NCBI GenBank assembly: GCA_017996845.1 | Contig: JAGOGF010000001.1 | Coordinates: 1-64,000 of the forward strand | DNA length: 64,000 bases | Direction: 5' to 3' | Origin: Butyrivibrio sp. | Lineage (GTDB): Bacteria > Bacillota_A > Clostridia > Lachnospirales > Lachnospiraceae | In this document: piece by piece, positions 28,351 through 37,233 of the stretch | How the letters are laid out: the number at the start of each line of letters is the position of its first letter | How positions within the stretch are numbered: position 1 is the first letter of the stretch | Translations under genes and position numbers: made by a program | The notes under the pieces: model-generated | The model's database searches: none | Told to the model about the DNA's origin: nothing | Seen by the model: only the letters and a program-made list of their open reading frames with translations

Positions 28351-29193
28351 TCAGCCTTTGAGTCCGGTTGTCTTGATTCCACCCACCAGATATTTATTTC
28401 CGAACAGATATAAAACCATGGGCGGAACAATCATAAGTGAAGATGCTGCCATGATTGACGGCCAGTTGATCACAAATGCATTACCCGATGTATACATATA
28501 AGATGTCATAAGGGCAATCGTCAAGGTTCTCCACCTGTCACTGTTGATATAGAAAACCGGCTGCGTCAGTTCATTCCACCAATATACTGATGATAACACA
28601 CCGATTGTCACAAATGTAGGCTTTGAAATCGGAACGATAATTTTATAAAAAATCTGGAATCTCGTACAGCCGTCTATAATTGCTGCCTCATCCAGTTCCT
28701 TTGGTATACTGCGGAAAAACTGGCGTACCAGAAAAACATTATACGGATAAGCAAAAAACGATGGAACAATCATCGGGAACAGTGAATCCAGCCATCCAAT
28801 TTTTCCGAACATAATATACTGTGGAATAATAAGCGCTATATTCGGAATCATCATTGTAGCAACGATGATGGAAAAGATCAGATTTTTCCCCTTGAATTCC
28901 ATTCGTGCAAGCGGATATGCCACAAGGGAGGATGAAATCAGCGTTCCTACTGTATTACCTACCATCAGAAGTACCGTATTACGTACATACAGTAACAAAC
29001 TGGAATGTGTAAAAATATAATTGTAATTGGCAAATGTTGCATGTACCGGAAATACTTTTGCCGAGCTGGAAAACTCTGTAATTGTTTTAAATCCGCCTGT
29101 AAGTATCCATATGATCGGACAGAACATCACAAATGCTACCAGTGTTTTTATGATATATAGAATTACTTCATCAAATTTCTTCTCTGCTGTCAT
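28351..29193 (-). CDS. Carbohydrate ABC importer permease, MalG type
   Basis: A permease of about 280 residues with six helices and the loop DEAAIIDGCTRFQIFYKIIVP. I use the ATG at 29193, with AAAGGA eight bases upstream; the ATG at 29211 overlaps the stop of the preceding permease and lacks a proper site. It belongs to the LacI/GH127 operon. Confidence 0.92.
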   Translation of the reverse strand: MTAEKKFDEVILYIIKTLVAFVMFCPIIWILTGGFKTITEFSSSAKVFPVHATFANYNYIFTHSSLLLYVRNTVLLMVGNTVGTLISSSLVAYPLARMEFKGKNLIFSIIVATMMIPNIALIIPQYIMFGKIGWLDSLFPMIVPSFFAYPYNVFLVRQFFRSIPKELDEAAIIDGCTRFQIFYKIIVPISKPTFVTIGVLSSVYWWNELTQPVFYINSDRWRTLTIALMTSYMYTSGNAFVINWPSIMAASSLMIVPPMVLYLFGNKYLVGGIKTTGLKG

Positions 29194-29210
29194 GCTGCAT
29201 TTCCTTTCCA

Positions 29211-30143
29211 TTATGTTTCATAATAAACGGTTTTACGTGATATCAGGAATATGATCCCGCCAAAAGCCGCAGCAACCAGAAACAGCACAACAGAAAGCGC
29301 ACATGCATATCCGACTTTCATATTGCTGAAAGCCTCCTTATATATCAGCAGGCTCAAAACCTGAGTGTAGCCATTTGGATCCCCGTTTTCACCGCTTAAC
29401 GGATACAACAGTGCAAAAGAACCGTTCAACGCACTGATACAGCCATTGACTGCATTAAATAATACAATGGGTGAAATTGCAGGCATCGTGATATGCCAGA
29501 ATTTTGCCCATGCACCTGCACCATCCATTTCACATGCTTCGTACAGTTCCGACGGAACATCTCCAAGTCCTGATCTGAATATCAGCATCATCTGTCCGGT
29601 ATTGTAGATAAATAATGTAACGAAGAAAACCGCCACATATACCGTATGCGTATCAAGCAGCCAGTTGATCTTAACGTTTTGCCCGGATATCATGCTGATC
29701 AGTCCATTCAATAATCCGGAATCTTTTCCAAAAATTGTCCGAAACGCATATGCCAGTGCAACAGTCGGGATTACGGATGGCAGGAAATAGCAGAACTGGA
29801 ATATTCCATTCAAACGCTGCTTGCGGTTCAGAAGAAGTGCCATGATGATTGCCCAGATCGTTGTAACCACTACCATTACAACAGTAAAAAATATTGTTAC
29901 TTTGAAAGAATTTAAAAAGGAAACACTTTTGAACATATTCTTATAATTTGCAAGTCCGATAAAGTTTGATATTCCGTTCAGCTTTCGATTTGTCATGCTG
30001 TTATACAACATAAATCCAATGGGAAACAGCGTAAAACAGACAAATCCGATAAACCATGGGATGCAAAATGCATATGCTGTCAGATTGGTTCTTGTTTCTT
30101 TGGACAGCTTTGTTTTTTTCAGTTGATCATTTTGTTTATGCAA
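29211..30143 (-). CDS. Carbohydrate ABC importer permease, MalF/UgpA type
   Basis: A permease of about 310 residues with six helices and the loop YEACEMDGAGAWAKFWHITMP. The nearest ribosome site, GGAGGA, is only one base from an ATG at 30149 but well spaced from the TTG at 30143, which I therefore prefer. The gene begins just after the terminator-like hairpin at 30181-30216. Confidence 0.9.
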   Translation of the reverse strand: MHKQNDQLKKTKLSKETRTNLTAYAFCIPWFIGFVCFTLFPIGFMLYNSMTNRKLNGISNFIGLANYKNMFKSVSFLNSFKVTIFFTVVMVVVTTIWAIIMALLLNRKQRLNGIFQFCYFLPSVIPTVALAYAFRTIFGKDSGLLNGLISMISGQNVKINWLLDTHTVYVAVFFVTLFIYNTGQMMLIFRSGLGDVPSELYEACEMDGAGAWAKFWHITMPAISPIVLFNAVNGCISALNGSFALLYPLSGENGDPNGYTQVLSLLIYKEAFSNMKVGYACALSVVLFLVAAAFGGIIFLISRKTVYYET

Positions 30144-30180
30144 GATCATTCCTCCATACTGTTACGATGCTGATATCTCT

Positions 30181-30216
30181 AAAAAACAGCGGGTTCAGAT
30201 AACCGGAACCCGCTGT
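30181..30216 (-). terminator. Intercistronic terminator/attenuator between binding protein and permeases
   Basis: ACAGCGGGTTC at 30186-30196 pairs with GAACCCGCTGT at 30206-30216; on the minus strand the stem is followed by six U. It is a full intrinsic terminator inside the operon, placed as in the other two importer operons of this window. Confidence 0.82.
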
Positions 30217-30251
30217 CATTTATCTTCTCAGCATTATTCTATCCGTGTCCG

Positions 30252-31580
30252 TCAATAACCTATTGTTTCCGCAGCGTACTGGGAAGCCTTTTCGACTGCC
30301 TGATCAGCTGTTTCTGTTCCAAGCAGGGCATTATTGAACTCACTGATTGCATTGCTGGTTACTCCTGAAGGAAGACATGTGTATCCAAAAACACCTGCAT
30401 TAAGTGAATCAGTTATGGCATCCCAATTCTGAATCGGTGTTCCGTCTACTTTCCATGCTCCCTTGGCAGCAATAGACTTGATTGCAGACATATTTCCGCT
30501 TGCCTTGGAATTTACTGTCTGACCTGCTTCACTCATCAGATACTCTATAACTTTAAAGGCAGCATCCTTATTTTTGCTCTTGGAGTTGAGTGTATAGAAA
30601 CCAGTATGAAGTGTATTATATTTCACCTTGTTGGTCGGAATCGTTGCAATATCCCACTTGAAAGGAAGTGTATTTTTGTAGGTTCCGATTACCCAGCTTC
30701 CCTGCCAGCTCATAGCTGCTTTTCCGGCTGCAAAATTGTCTGCTGTATCGGAAGAAGGTTCCGGCATAACACCATTTTTAACCATATCCGCACAATCAGA
30801 AACAAATGCTTTTGCACCATCTCCGATCACCATTTTGCCGCTCGCAGGATCATATACCTGGTCTCCTGCTCCGCCGATACCAGCCCACCATGTCTGTGTA
30901 TTGGGAAGATCAAAACCATAAACCTGTGTTGTATTACCGCTTTTTTGTGTCAGTTTCTCTGCTGCACTCTTGAAATCTGCATAGGACCAGTCATTGGTCG
31001 GGTATGCTATCCCGGCTTTATCAAACATATCCTTGTTATAATACATAAGTTCAGTAGCTGCACACCATGGAAGACCATATGTACCGCCAAGACCTTCTGA
31101 TAATTTTGACACTGCGTCGATCATGTCATTGGTCTGAATAGATGACTTCGCAAGATAATCGTCCAGTTTATCAATACCGCCTGCCTGCGCAAAGTTCTTG
31201 ATATCATTTTCCCATACTACATAAATATCCGATGAACTATCTCCGGTGGATACCATCTGATTTAATTTTGATGAATAATCACTCTCCGGTATAACCGTAA
31301 CATTTACATGTATTCCAGTCGCTTTTTCACATTGTGCATACATATTAAGACTTTCATCTGAATTGGGTTCATTCCAGACCGTCAGTGTTACACTTTGTCC
31401 TGCTGCAGAAGTATTACCATCTGTTTTGGCTGTTTCCGAAGCTGCTGTACTTTCTGCTGCCGAAACACTCGCCGCTGCAGAACCTGTTGATCCGGATGTA
31501 CTGGCATTTCCGCATCCGATCAGCAACCCTGGTACCATTGCCGCTGCCATTCCCAATGAGATTATTTTTTTAGCCTGCAT
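30252..31580 (-). CDS. Extracellular sugar-binding lipoprotein
   Basis: A 442-residue family 1 solute-binding protein. Its signal peptide ends at the lipobox LIGC (Cys near residue 23) and a Ser/Ala-rich linker of about 35 residues follows, before VTLTVWNEPNSDE, the start of the binding domain. GAGAGGG lies seven bases before the ATG. First gene of the operon that continues with two permeases, LacI and GH127, and the gene whose promoter carries the LacI-type operators. The context suggests an arabinose-containing oligosaccharide as ligand, by inference from GH127 only. Confidence 0.93.
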   Translation of the reverse strand: MQAKKIISLGMAAAMVPGLLIGCGNASTSGSTGSAAASVSAAESTAASETAKTDGNTSAAGQSVTLTVWNEPNSDESLNMYAQCEKATGIHVNVTVIPESDYSSKLNQMVSTGDSSSDIYVVWENDIKNFAQAGGIDKLDDYLAKSSIQTNDMIDAVSKLSEGLGGTYGLPWCAATELMYYNKDMFDKAGIAYPTNDWSYADFKSAAEKLTQKSGNTTQVYGFDLPNTQTWWAGIGGAGDQVYDPASGKMVIGDGAKAFVSDCADMVKNGVMPEPSSDTADNFAAGKAAMSWQGSWVIGTYKNTLPFKWDIATIPTNKVKYNTLHTGFYTLNSKSKNKDAAFKVIEYLMSEAGQTVNSKASGNMSAIKSIAAKGAWKVDGTPIQNWDAITDSLNAGVFGYTCLPSGVTSNAISEFNNALLGTETADQAVEKASQYAAETIGY

Positions 31581-31596
31581 TGTATAACCCTCTCTT

Positions 31597-31613
31597 TAAT
31601 CGTTTAACGATTA
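31597..31613 (-). promoter_or_regulatory. LacI-type operator, site 1
   Basis: TAATCGTTTAACGATTA is an inverted repeat with perfect eight-base arms (TAATCGTT and AACGATTA) around one central base. It lies just upstream of the binding-protein ribosome site and shares the TTAATCGNTTAA core with site 2 at 31662. Confidence 0.7.
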
Positions 31614-31661
31614 TTTGCTGATATTTCTGATAATAATTGCATATTTCCCTTTGTTTATCTT

Positions 31662-31677
31662 ATTTAATCGATTAAAT
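31662..31677 (-). promoter_or_regulatory. LacI-type operator, site 2
   Basis: ATTTAATCGATTAAAT is a perfect 16-base palindrome with the central CG typical of LacI-family operators. It starts 11 bases past the -10 element, where bound repressor would block transcription start. Confidence 0.78.
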
Positions 31678-31688
31678 TTTATGCTTTT

Positions 31689-31717
31689 ATACTAACCTCC
31701 CATTCAAATCATGTCAA
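31689..31717 (-). promoter_or_regulatory. Promoter of the LacI/GH127 importer operon
   Basis: On the minus strand a perfect TTGACA (31717-31712) and TAGTAT (31694-31689) are separated by 17 bases. Operator site 2 lies over the expected transcript start. Confidence 0.68.
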
Positions 31718-31731
31718 GAGGACATAATATC

Positions 31732-31776
31732 AAAAAAAGCAGCTGCAAAATTGTGCATTTTGCAGCTGCTTTTTTT
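31732..31776 (-). terminator. Strong intrinsic terminator after mgtA and its small partner
   Basis: A perfect 19-pair stem (31732-31750 with 31758-31776) built around GCAGCTGC with A and T tails on the two sides. It lies directly after the stop of the small gene at 31797 and can work in both directions. Confidence 0.9.
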
Positions 31777-31796
31777 TGATTATTACACACCTGGAT

Positions 31797-32099
31797 TTAC
31801 AGTTCGTTTTTTCTGTTCATCCACTCATTATTTTTTCCATTACAATATTCAGCTTCTTTTTTCTTTATCCACCGGTCCCTGTCTGACATCAGGGCGAGCA
31901 TTTCATCCACAATTTCATCTGCGCTCTTCGGTTTTACACAGTTCAGATACACAATCATCCGGTCAATCATTTTGCTGCTGTGCAGATTTCTGGCAATTGC
32001 AAGTGCCAGTTCCTGCGGATATCCAAGTTGCATCACTGCCGCGCAAAGTTTTCGACAGGCATCTGCATAATCTTCCACATTTCTATGTTCCTTTTCCAT
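31797..32099 (-). CDS. Small conserved cytoplasmic protein downstream of mgtA
   Basis: A protein of about 100 residues, highly charged and helical, with no membrane segment or known motif that I recognise. Key segments are DACRKLCAAVMQLGYPQELA, DRMIVYLNCVKPKSADEIV and a Lys/Glu/Asn-rich tail. The start is uncertain: the ATG at 32099 lies four bases after the mgtA stop, with only AAAGAA or a distant GGAGAG as ribosome site; the frame also stays open upstream to 32165 inside mgtA. The tight spacing and the terminator just after it indicate one transcript with mgtA. Function unknown. Confidence 0.6.
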   Translation of the reverse strand: MEKEHRNVEDYADACRKLCAAVMQLGYPQELALAIARNLHSSKMIDRMIVYLNCVKPKSADEIVDEMLALMSDRDRWIKKKEAEYCNGKNNEWMNRKNEL

Positions 32100-32103
32100 T
32101 TCT

Positions 32104-34707
32104 TTACAACCACTCTCCATTTTTTCTGATATAAATACGCTTGACTGCTTCAATCGCAACCGCATACAGCAGCAGGATCAGGAGCAGGAACCCGTAATAA
32201 CTTCCCGGCATGACAACGAAATGAAAACTGCTGATCGAATGTAATGCAAACGGCAGAAACAATGCTGCAAGAATCCCGCAGAAAGAAGAAAAGATGAGTC
32301 TGATATCTGCACGGGACTGCAAAAAAGGAATTTTGGATGTCCGGATAAAATGCACAATAATCGTCTGTGAAATCAGTCCCTCCATAAACCAGCCTGTCTG
32401 AAACAGCATCTGCTGGTCTGTGCTGTGATACCCCAGAATGAACCAGAGTACTGCAAACGTTGCGACGTCAAATACACTCGAAACAGGGCCCAGTACATTC
32501 ATAAAATGCGAGAGACTGTGCGTGTCCCACTTCTTTGGTTTGCGCATAAACTCTTCATCTACATTATCCCAGGGGATCGCAATCTGCGTAAAATCATAGA
32601 CCAGATTCTGAATCAGCATCTGAATCGGAATCATCGGCAAAAACGGTAAAAAAATGCTTGCGACAAGAACAGAAAAAACATTTCCGAAGTTGCTGGACAA
32701 AGCCATCTTCATATATTTCATAATATTTCCATATATCCGTCTTCCTTCGTATACCCCGTCTTTCAAAACAGCAAGACTTTTTTCAAGCAAAATAATATCG
32801 CTGCTTTCTTTTGCAATATCCGTTGCGGTATCTACCGAAATTCCTACATCTGCATGCCGCAGGGATGGCGCATCGTTTACCCCGTCTCCCATATATCCCA
32901 CCACATGTCCGTTTTCACGCAGCAGATCTACCACGCGCTGCTTCTGCATCGGGGCAAGACGTGCATAAATATTGGTATGCTCAACTGCATCTCTAAGCGC
33001 TGCATCATCGAGCGCTTCTACCTGTTCCCCCGTCAGTGTTCCCTGCATACGGATACCAACCTGCCCGCAGATATTTTCCACAACAGATTCCGCATCTCCT
33101 GAAAGGACCTTCACATCTACGCCTGCTTCGTATAATGCACTTACTGCTTTTTCCACATCGGGTTTTGGCGGATCCAGAAACGCAACATAACCCATAAATG
33201 TCATATTTTTTTCATCCGCACCGCTGAAAGTACGGATATCAATCTGTTCTCTTTTTTCTGCTACTGCAATAACATGCATTCCTTCTTTGCCAAGTTCTGC
33301 AACATTTTGCAGAATATCCTGTGCCGCAGCATCTGTCAGTGGTTCATCTGCTTCGCCTCTCCTTACAAAAGAGCAGATTTTGATAATTTCTTCGGCTGCA
33401 CCTTTTGAAATCAGCCTGTGCTGCCCGTCGCTGCTCTGAATGACAACGCTCATCCGTCTGCGCTCGTAGTCAAACGGTATTTCGTCTATTTTGGCATAAT
33501 CTGCCACATCCGTTTTGACACCGTTTTCTTCTCCGTAATCCAGAATTGCATGATCAATCAGATTTTTGATTCCTGTAGAAAAAAAACTATTCAGATAAAC
33601 ATAATCCAGAATGCGGCGATCCTGCTTACCATCTGCATCCAGGTATCGCTGCAGAACAATATTATCAGCCGTCAGCGTTCCCGTTTTGTCCGTGCACAGA
33701 ACATCAATCGCGCCAAGATTCTGAATCGCGGACAGATTTTTCACAATTGTCTTTTTCTGTGCCAGAAACTGGGCCCCACGGGAAAGTGTCGCATTAACGA
33801 TCATGGGCAGCATGCCGGGTGTGATACCGACTGCTACGGAGATGCTGAACATAAACGCGGTCAGCCAGTCCTTTTTCACAACCCCGTTGATGATAAAGAC
33901 GGATAATACAACGATGATCATATAGCGCAGCATCGTAGCGGTAATAACCGACAGTCCCTTTTCAAAATTGGTCTTTCCCTTGCCACTTTCCACCGTCTGT
34001 GAAATACTGCCAAGGTATGTATCACGCCCGGTCTGAATCACGACGCCGACACCCGATCCGGATCGCACATCACAGCCCATCAGACAGATATTATCCAGTT
34101 CACTGGAATCCTTTGTAATATCGCATGCACCGGACTTCTTCTCCACAGGCAGGGATTCCCCCGTAAACATCGACTGCGAGATAAAAAGATCTCTTGCTGA
34201 AAGCAGATAGATATCCGCAGGCACAATACTGCCGCTGCCCAGTTCTACAATATCTCCTACCACCACCTGATCCAGATCCACTTTCACCAGATTTGCATCC
34301 CGCCTCACATCTACATGGGAATGAATCATGGTACGCAGCTTTTCACTTGCAAGGTAAGCATTATAATCCTGAACAAAACGAATGACAGCACTCAGTACAG
34401 CCAGCAAAAAAATAATACCAGCACCAAGCCTGTCATTCAAAAAGAACGATACAATTCCCAGAACAAGTAATACGAGAATAAACTCATCCAAAAAGGATTT
34501 GAACAGAAAAACATACCAGGGAACAGCTTTTGTACTGTGAACCTGATTGGGCCCGTACTTTTCCAGCCGCTCCTGCGCCGTCTGTGCAGAAAGCCCTGCT
34601 TCTGCACATTCAAATGCAGAAAGAACCCCCTTTGCATCCATTGCCGCATACTTTCTGTAAACAGCTTCCAATTGCGTACTGGGGCGCTGACTCTTATTAT
34701 TTCTCAT
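32104..34707 (-). CDS. mgtA: Magnesium-importing P-type ATPase, MgtA/MgtB type
   Basis: An 867-residue P3B-type ATPase that brings Mg2+ into the cell using ATP. An N-terminal cytoplasmic segment (GLSAQTAQERLEKYGPNQV) is followed by helices 1-2, the actuator domain with FTGESLPVEK, helices 3-4, the phosphorylation motif DKTGTLT near residue 337, the P-domain GDGVNDAPSL and six C-terminal helices. The start is the ATG at 34707 with GGAGGA before it; in-frame codons up to 34761 lack a site. Length is close to the roughly 900 of MgtA. No M-box (Mg2+ riboswitch) fits in the 97 bases before it. Confidence 0.93.
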   Translation of the reverse strand: MRNNKSQRPSTQLEAVYRKYAAMDAKGVLSAFECAEAGLSAQTAQERLEKYGPNQVHSTKAVPWYVFLFKSFLDEFILVLLVLGIVSFFLNDRLGAGIIFLLAVLSAVIRFVQDYNAYLASEKLRTMIHSHVDVRRDANLVKVDLDQVVVGDIVELGSGSIVPADIYLLSARDLFISQSMFTGESLPVEKKSGACDITKDSSELDNICLMGCDVRSGSGVGVVIQTGRDTYLGSISQTVESGKGKTNFEKGLSVITATMLRYMIIVVLSVFIINGVVKKDWLTAFMFSISVAVGITPGMLPMIVNATLSRGAQFLAQKKTIVKNLSAIQNLGAIDVLCTDKTGTLTADNIVLQRYLDADGKQDRRILDYVYLNSFFSTGIKNLIDHAILDYGEENGVKTDVADYAKIDEIPFDYERRRMSVVIQSSDGQHRLISKGAAEEIIKICSFVRRGEADEPLTDAAAQDILQNVAELGKEGMHVIAVAEKREQIDIRTFSGADEKNMTFMGYVAFLDPPKPDVEKAVSALYEAGVDVKVLSGDAESVVENICGQVGIRMQGTLTGEQVEALDDAALRDAVEHTNIYARLAPMQKQRVVDLLRENGHVVGYMGDGVNDAPSLRHADVGISVDTATDIAKESSDIILLEKSLAVLKDGVYEGRRIYGNIMKYMKMALSSNFGNVFSVLVASIFLPFLPMIPIQMLIQNLVYDFTQIAIPWDNVDEEFMRKPKKWDTHSLSHFMNVLGPVSSVFDVATFAVLWFILGYHSTDQQMLFQTGWFMEGLISQTIIVHFIRTSKIPFLQSRADIRLIFSSFCGILAALFLPFALHSISSFHFVVMPGSYYGFLLLILLLYAVAIEAVKRIYIRKNGEWL

Positions 34708-34803
34708 GTTTTCCTCCATGCCGGAGCATCTTTGGGGAAGGTACGCGTTGAAAAGCTGCATGTGCAGATTTTTTCATCTGTCACCATAAACCAATCCCGC
34801 TTC

Positions 34804-35928
34804 TCAACTGAGCAGTTCTGCCGGTACCGCGGCCGCCATTCTGCGATAACCTTCCTTGCTGGGGTGCAAATGATCTCCACTGTCGCATTCTTTCGCAAGT
34901 GCCCGCGGATTCTTCGGATCACAAACCTCCAGATCAAAATCGATATAGCCGTCAATCAGCTCTGTTCTTCGAATCCACTGATTGTATGCACTTCTGATGT
35001 TTTCCCGAAATGGTGCATAAGTACGCCATCCTTCAATCGGCAGAAGTGTTCCCACATATACTTTATAACGATAACTTCTTGCAAGTGCAATATATTTCTG
35101 CAATCCGTCAATCAGCTGCTGCGCGGTCGGCAGATCACTCATCGGCCGAAATGGATTAACTTCCGTACCCACCGGATGAATGATATCATTGATTCCCTGC
35201 TGAATAATTACTGTATCTGCGCCCTCTGTTGGTACTTCATGCGCAAAACGTCTGCTTCCCATCAGTCCATAGGATTGGTATGTCAGACAGCTGTATTCCC
35301 GCAGTATCCGGGAACCACTGGTTGCCCTGCGGATAACTGCTGTATGCCTGAAACTTTCCTTCTGACATCGCAGTGCAAGATCATCCGGCCAGTCCTGTGC
35401 TGTAATGGAATCACCATAACAGACAATGGCACGGTTGGTTTCTGCGGTACGCACTGAGACGTTGCTCAAAAAATAGAAATAGTGTGTGGACCTGCATATC
35501 CCAATTGGAATATCTGAGTCCTGTGTCTGGTCTCCTTCTGCATAAATTGCTCCGTCAGAAAGTGGTCCGCATGTGTAAACACAGGATCGCATCTGTGTAT
35601 ATTCACCCAGATAAAAACTGATTCGAAATGTGCTCTCTGCTGCGATTTCACAGGAAATTACATCAGATACCACTTTCTCTCCCGGCAAAACGGTAACGGA
35701 TCTGTTCCCTGCAAAAGTAATTGGTATAAAACTTTTCTTTATATATGCTGTAGTTTTTGTTATTGTAATGGCCTGTGTGCCACAGTAATTGTCATAGGAA
35801 ATTCGTATGGCATCTCCTGTAAACTGTGAATAAATAGGGTAACGCAGTGTAATGTCTCTGCCATAACTTTCAGGCCGGCTTTCTCCGATTGATACAGCGT
35901 TTCCCCATATGCTTGCAAAATGACTCAT
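34804..35928 (-). CDS. SGNH/GDSL-family esterase
   Basis: A two-part cytoplasmic protein of about 374 residues. The first 165 residues are a beta-rich domain like those that precede carbohydrate esterases. The SGNH hydrolase domain begins with block I YGDSITAQDW, has the block III Asn in QQGINDI and ends with block V SGDHLHPS (catalytic Asp and His). Such enzymes deacetylate sugars or short esters. The ATG at 35928 follows GAGGA at about five bases; a TTG four codons earlier has none. It lies between a diguanylate cyclase and mgtA. Its link to the sugar loci is inferred from family only. Confidence 0.85.
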   Translation of the reverse strand: MSHFASIWGNAVSIGESRPESYGRDITLRYPIYSQFTGDAIRISYDNYCGTQAITITKTTAYIKKSFIPITFAGNRSVTVLPGEKVVSDVISCEIAAESTFRISFYLGEYTQMRSCVYTCGPLSDGAIYAEGDQTQDSDIPIGICRSTHYFYFLSNVSVRTAETNRAIVCYGDSITAQDWPDDLALRCQKESFRHTAVIRRATSGSRILREYSCLTYQSYGLMGSRRFAHEVPTEGADTVIIQQGINDIIHPVGTEVNPFRPMSDLPTAQQLIDGLQKYIALARSYRYKVYVGTLLPIEGWRTYAPFRENIRSAYNQWIRRTELIDGYIDFDLEVCDPKNPRALAKECDSGDHLHPSKEGYRRMAAAVPAELLS

Positions 35929-35976
35929 GATATTCCTCAAACTGCTTTCAGCGTAAAATTCAAAAATATACTATCT

Positions 35977-37101
35977 TCAAAAAACTTTTACTGGCTTATT
36001 GGTACTGATCGATACCTTGTTTCTCCCACCATTTTTAGATCGATAAAGTGCCGCATCTGCATGATCCACTGCACTCCTGAAATCACCTTTATAGAACGCC
36101 ACACCTGAAGAAATCGTAAAGGGTATGGGACGGTCTTCTGCATTCTGAACATCTTTTCGGATTTTTTCCATACGGACATAGGCTTCTCCAATGCTGCAAT
36201 AATCAAGCAGAAGCAGAAATTCCTCCCCGCCATACCGAATCACAGTATCACATATATTCGCATGATCGGTCAGTTTTTTCCCCAGATAACGCAGTACCTG
36301 ATCTCCCATATTATGACCATATGTATCATTTACGTTTTTGAACCGGTCAATATCAACCATCACAATTGCCAGCGGCATATGATATCCCGTCAGCACATTT
36401 TCTGCCGTCATTTCTTCCAGTTTTTGTCTGTTATAGACCTGCGTAAGCGGATCTGTAACCAATGCTTTCTCAAGTTCCAGTTCGGTCAGAAAGTGTTCAA
36501 AAAATGTAAGGTTCAATGCAAGCTGTGCCAGCAAAATGGCAAGTGCACAGGGAATATTCAGCGCCATAATCACATCAAAATTCTGAAAATGATTAATCTG
36601 ATTGGATATGCTCAGTTCAGCAAAGAAAAGTATATATGAGATCACTCCCTGCCGCAAGCTGCTCCCAAGCGCAATAATCATGATGATCAGATTCATGGAA
36701 AAAGATCCTTCACTGAAATGTGTTTTATCCTCCAGATAATACACTGCCCAAATCGTTGCCAGAAAAATACTGTGCAGCAAAAAATAATTTGCGTATATCT
36801 TGTATCTGTAATTTTTGATTTTTCTTTCAAAAATAATATACAGAATCAGGGGGCCGATGATAGACATTCTGGGTATCAACGTCGGTAAAATTCTTCCTCC
36901 GTTCAACTGATAATCCGAATACAGATACCCAAGAGATATAATACTGGTACAGATCAGTGCAATCCTGATAAAAAACTGATAATATCCCGCTTTTCGTTCA
37001 TAATATTGCCGGCGCCTGTCCCAGCTCATCTTCCGCATGATGGTATAAAGTTCAAAAAGGTGCTTCCCATCAAACTCTTTATAATCCATGCTGTATTCCA
37101 T
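35977..37101 (-). CDS. Membrane diguanylate cyclase (GGDEF)
   Basis: A protein of about 374 residues that should make cyclic di-GMP. The N-terminal half has about six hydrophobic helices (roughly 48-200) without a recognised sensor family, and the C-terminal half is a GGDEF domain starting DPLTQVYNRQKLEE. The active site reads RYGGEEF, which is functional in many cyclases. The allosteric inhibitory RxxD five residues before it is NICD here, so product inhibition through the I-site should be absent. The start is uncertain among TTG 37107, ATG 37101 and ATG 37089. The stop is 49 bases from the esterase start. Confidence 0.87.
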   Translation of the reverse strand: MEYSMDYKEFDGKHLFELYTIMRKMSWDRRRQYYERKAGYYQFFIRIALICTSIISLGYLYSDYQLNGGRILPTLIPRMSIIGPLILYIIFERKIKNYRYKIYANYFLLHSIFLATIWAVYYLEDKTHFSEGSFSMNLIIMIIALGSSLRQGVISYILFFAELSISNQINHFQNFDVIMALNIPCALAILLAQLALNLTFFEHFLTELELEKALVTDPLTQVYNRQKLEEMTAENVLTGYHMPLAIVMVDIDRFKNVNDTYGHNMGDQVLRYLGKKLTDHANICDTVIRYGGEEFLLLLDYCSIGEAYVRMEKIRKDVQNAEDRPIPFTISSGVAFYKGDFRSAVDHADAALYRSKNGGRNKVSISTNKPVKVF

Positions 37102-37233
37102 CTCCAAATCTTTTTGTTATACGGTATATCGTAAAACATTACAACAGTCCCGTCAACCAATACTGGAAACAGGCCACAGCCCCTATACTGTTTTGACCAA
37201 AAAAACGAAATAATGAGAAAATATTTTATCCGG

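Noticed and set aside
34750..34776. Weak inverted repeat CTGCACATGCAG before mgtA as a terminator
   Set aside because: After leaving a sterically possible loop only four base pairs remain, followed by CTTTTC; too weak to call.
34708..34803. Possible Mg2+ riboswitch (M-box) before mgtA
   Set aside because: Only 97 bases separate mgtA from the upstream gene, too short for an M-box with its expression platform, and no conserved core was recognised.
34537..35457. Long plus-strand open frame (306 codons) opposite the SGNH esterase and mgtA start
   Set aside because: It lies antisense to two genes with clear catalytic motifs, has Cys/Ser/Phe-rich composition typical of a shadow frame, and no domain or ribosome site.
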